Assembly (NCBI GenBank): GCA_947178045.1
Contig: CAMWWR010000147.1
Span: 1 to 5,510 of the forward strand
Source of the DNA: an uncultured Clostridia bacterium
Lineage (GTDB): Bacteria; Bacillota; Clostridia; Lachnospirales; Lachnospiraceae
Length of the DNA: 5,510 bases
Direction of reading: 5' to 3'
How positions within the stretch are numbered: position 1 is the first letter of the stretch; every line of letters starts with the position of its first letter. A program made the position numbers and the translations under genes. The notes under the pieces were generated by a model, which did not search any database, was not told the DNA's origin, and saw only the letters and a program-made list of their open reading frames with translations. Shown one piece after another: positions 4,191-5,510 of this stretch.

Positions 4191-5510
4191 TTATGCTCCA
4201 AACCCGTGCTCCTGTTTCCATTCTGCCCACCGCTGGTTATCCATCAGTAGTTTCCAGCTCCCCCGGTAGTCCAGGCCAAACTGGTCCAGACAGCTCATCA
4301 GATTGGAGCAGATCACTCCGAAAGGACGAGAGGCTCCAGCGCAGCAGTCGCTTTCCGGGTTTATCTGGCTTTTCAGGTGCATCTGGCTGCCCTTGTAGTC
4401 GTTCTGGGCGTCCTGAGTGGTGCGGAATTTGTCCAGCAGGGCCTCCCAAACCCGCGCTATCCGAGGGTCCTGGATGCCCTTTGTCACCCAGATGGCAAAA
4501 ATCAAGGTGTGATCCTCCATCCGCTCATGGTTTTTCTCATCGGGCAGGTAGCCCAGGAAGTAGTTCAGCACCTCCTCCCGGCCATTGAGCTTGCTCAGGC
4601 AGGTAAATAAAGAGTTTCTGTCATTTTGATCCAGGTCCTCCCGGTACAGCTGATCCTTCAGCAGTCCGGCATGGATCTCCGGGCGGTCCTTCAATATGGA
4701 GAAGATGGAGCACGCATCCCAGAAGGGCTGGCCCCGCAGGCAGGACATCTTCTCCAGCACCCGGGGCCACCAGACCTCCTTGGCCTCCCAGCCGCCCTCA
4801 TAGCAGATGACGGAGATGGCTTCCGGATAAGCGCCGAAGTCCCACAGGACGCCAATCTGCTCCACCATGCCAGGTACACGGAACCGGGACAACATCTTGA
4901 TGAGAACCATTCGCAGCTCGGGGTCCTGCTCGCCACCGCAGGCTTTTTTGAAGTAGGACTTCTGTTTGGAGGGCAGCGTCTGGAATTTATAGCAGCTCTC
5001 CACGATTTCAATGCGGGCCTGCACATCCTCCGTCTGCTCATACAGCTCCATGAGTTCTTGGGGGCTGCCGTCCAGGTACAAGCCGAAGTACATCTCCTCA
5101 TCGTCATAGCCGGCAATCACCTCACGGATCCAGCGCTCGTACCAGGCCAGGAAATCCGGTTCTCGCATGACGGTGGGCAAATCGCACTCATCTTCGTCGT
5201 AGTAAATCACCCGCCCCTGATCAGGGCCGTCAAGAACCAAGCCAGTCATCAGGGTACAACCCTGGGTGCCCAGGGGCAGAACTGCCCCGCCGGAGTAGTC
5301 CGGAAGCTGGCAGGGTTCCATCGCCTTTAGTTGGTCCAGGCCATAAAAGGGGCCTGCCCCACCGTCCCCCATCCACAGCAGAAAATTTCGATACCCTTCT
5401 GGCAAAGAGATGCCGAAGCGTGTCTCAAAAGCGGCTATCGTCTCATCGGAGATAGGCGGCTTCAGCTGATATTTGTGCCTATCAGCGCCGACGCGGGAAA
5501 AATCCGGGTC
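4191..5510 (-). CDS. SMI1/KNR4 (SUKH) family protein with a long helical C-terminal region (5' end outside the window)
   Basis: The frame is open from the window edge to the TAA at 4191-4193, giving 439 visible residues; a TTG at 5403-5405 inside it is not the start because the family match continues upstream. Visible residues 1-130 form a SUKH (SMI1/KNR4) domain: PPISDETIAAFETRFGISLP (18-37), EGYRNFLLWMGDGGAGPFYGL (38-58), LPLGTQGCTLMTGLVLDGPD (about 78-97), GRVIYYDED, and FLAWYERWIREVI at its end. SUKH proteins include many immunity proteins that neutralise toxins of polymorphic or contact-dependent systems. The remaining roughly 300 residues are rich in short amphipathic helices (for example DPELRMVLIKMLSRFRVPGM) and could be HEAT-like; I cannot name a domain there. 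No signal peptide is visible. GC is higher than in the acetyltransferase next to it. Family call is firm, immunity function is inference, and the partner, if any, would lie beyond 5510. Confidence 0.87.
   Translation of the reverse strand, partial: DPDFSRVGADRHKYQLKPPISDETIAAFETRFGISLPEGYRNFLLWMGDGGAGPFYGLDQLKAMEPCQLPDYSGGAVLPLGTQGCTLMTGLVLDGPDQGRVIYYDEDECDLPTVMREPDFLAWYERWIREVIAGYDDEEMYFGLYLDGSPQELMELYEQTEDVQARIEIVESCYKFQTLPSKQKSYFKKACGGEQDPELRMVLIKMLSRFRVPGMVEQIGVLWDFGAYPEAISVICYEGGWEAKEVWWPRVLEKMSCLRGQPFWDACSIFSILKDRPEIHAGLLKDQLYREDLDQNDRNSLFTCLSKLNGREEVLNYFLGYLPDEKNHERMEDHTLIFAIWVTKGIQDPRIARVWEALLDKFRTTQDAQNDYKGSQMHLKSQINPESDCCAGASRPFGVICSNLMSCLDQFGLDYRGSWKLLMDNQRWAEWKQEHGFGA

Noticed and set aside
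4184..5330. Plus-strand and alternative minus-strand ORFs across the SUKH gene, including a 234-residue one at 4626-5330
   Set aside because: All overlap a gene whose frame has a clear SMI1/KNR4 match. The longest is open only because of codon bias in the opposite strand and shows no known domain.

Overview
The window looks like chromosomal DNA of a Gram-positive, low-to-mid-GC Clostridia-type bacterium, plausibly Lachnospiraceae. That rests on the mcsA-mcsB-clpC stress operon, strong AGGAGG ribosome binding sites and sigma-A-type promoters; the exact taxon is inference. Every gene I can support reads on the minus strand, so transcription runs from high to low coordinates.

Positions 1-2945 hold a compact GC-rich operon: a YtrA-like GntR regulator (2504-2872), mcsA (1856-2443), mcsB (828-1859) and the start of clpC (1-766, cut by the window edge). 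It begins at a near-consensus promoter (TTGACA, 17 nt, TATGAT) whose -10 box lies inside a perfect 9-bp inverted repeat, a good candidate autoregulatory operator. In Bacillus this operon starts with ctsR. Here the first gene is a GntR-type regulator, the most interesting point of the window. McsB would phosphorylate arginines on client proteins, McsA would act as its zinc-finger activator, and ClpC would unfold the marked proteins for ClpP.

Positions 2983-4190 are a patchwork of lower-GC material upstream of the operon. In transcription order it holds the 5' remnant of an FAD-dependent oxidoreductase (3921-4070) followed by a good rho-independent terminator (3838-3884), then an AT-rich ElaA-like GNAT acetyltransferase (3289-3720) with its own promoter, then a short unrecognised ORF (3023-3238), and finally a 15-bp perfect hairpin that separates this segment from the operon promoter. 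Mixed composition and a decayed gene suggest past insertion and deletion.

Positions 4191-5510 hold most of a SMI1/KNR4 (SUKH) family protein, GC-richer again and open at the window edge. SUKH proteins are often immunity proteins of polymorphic or contact-dependent toxin systems, but no toxin is visible. I see no tRNA, rRNA, CRISPR array, intact transposase or riboswitch.
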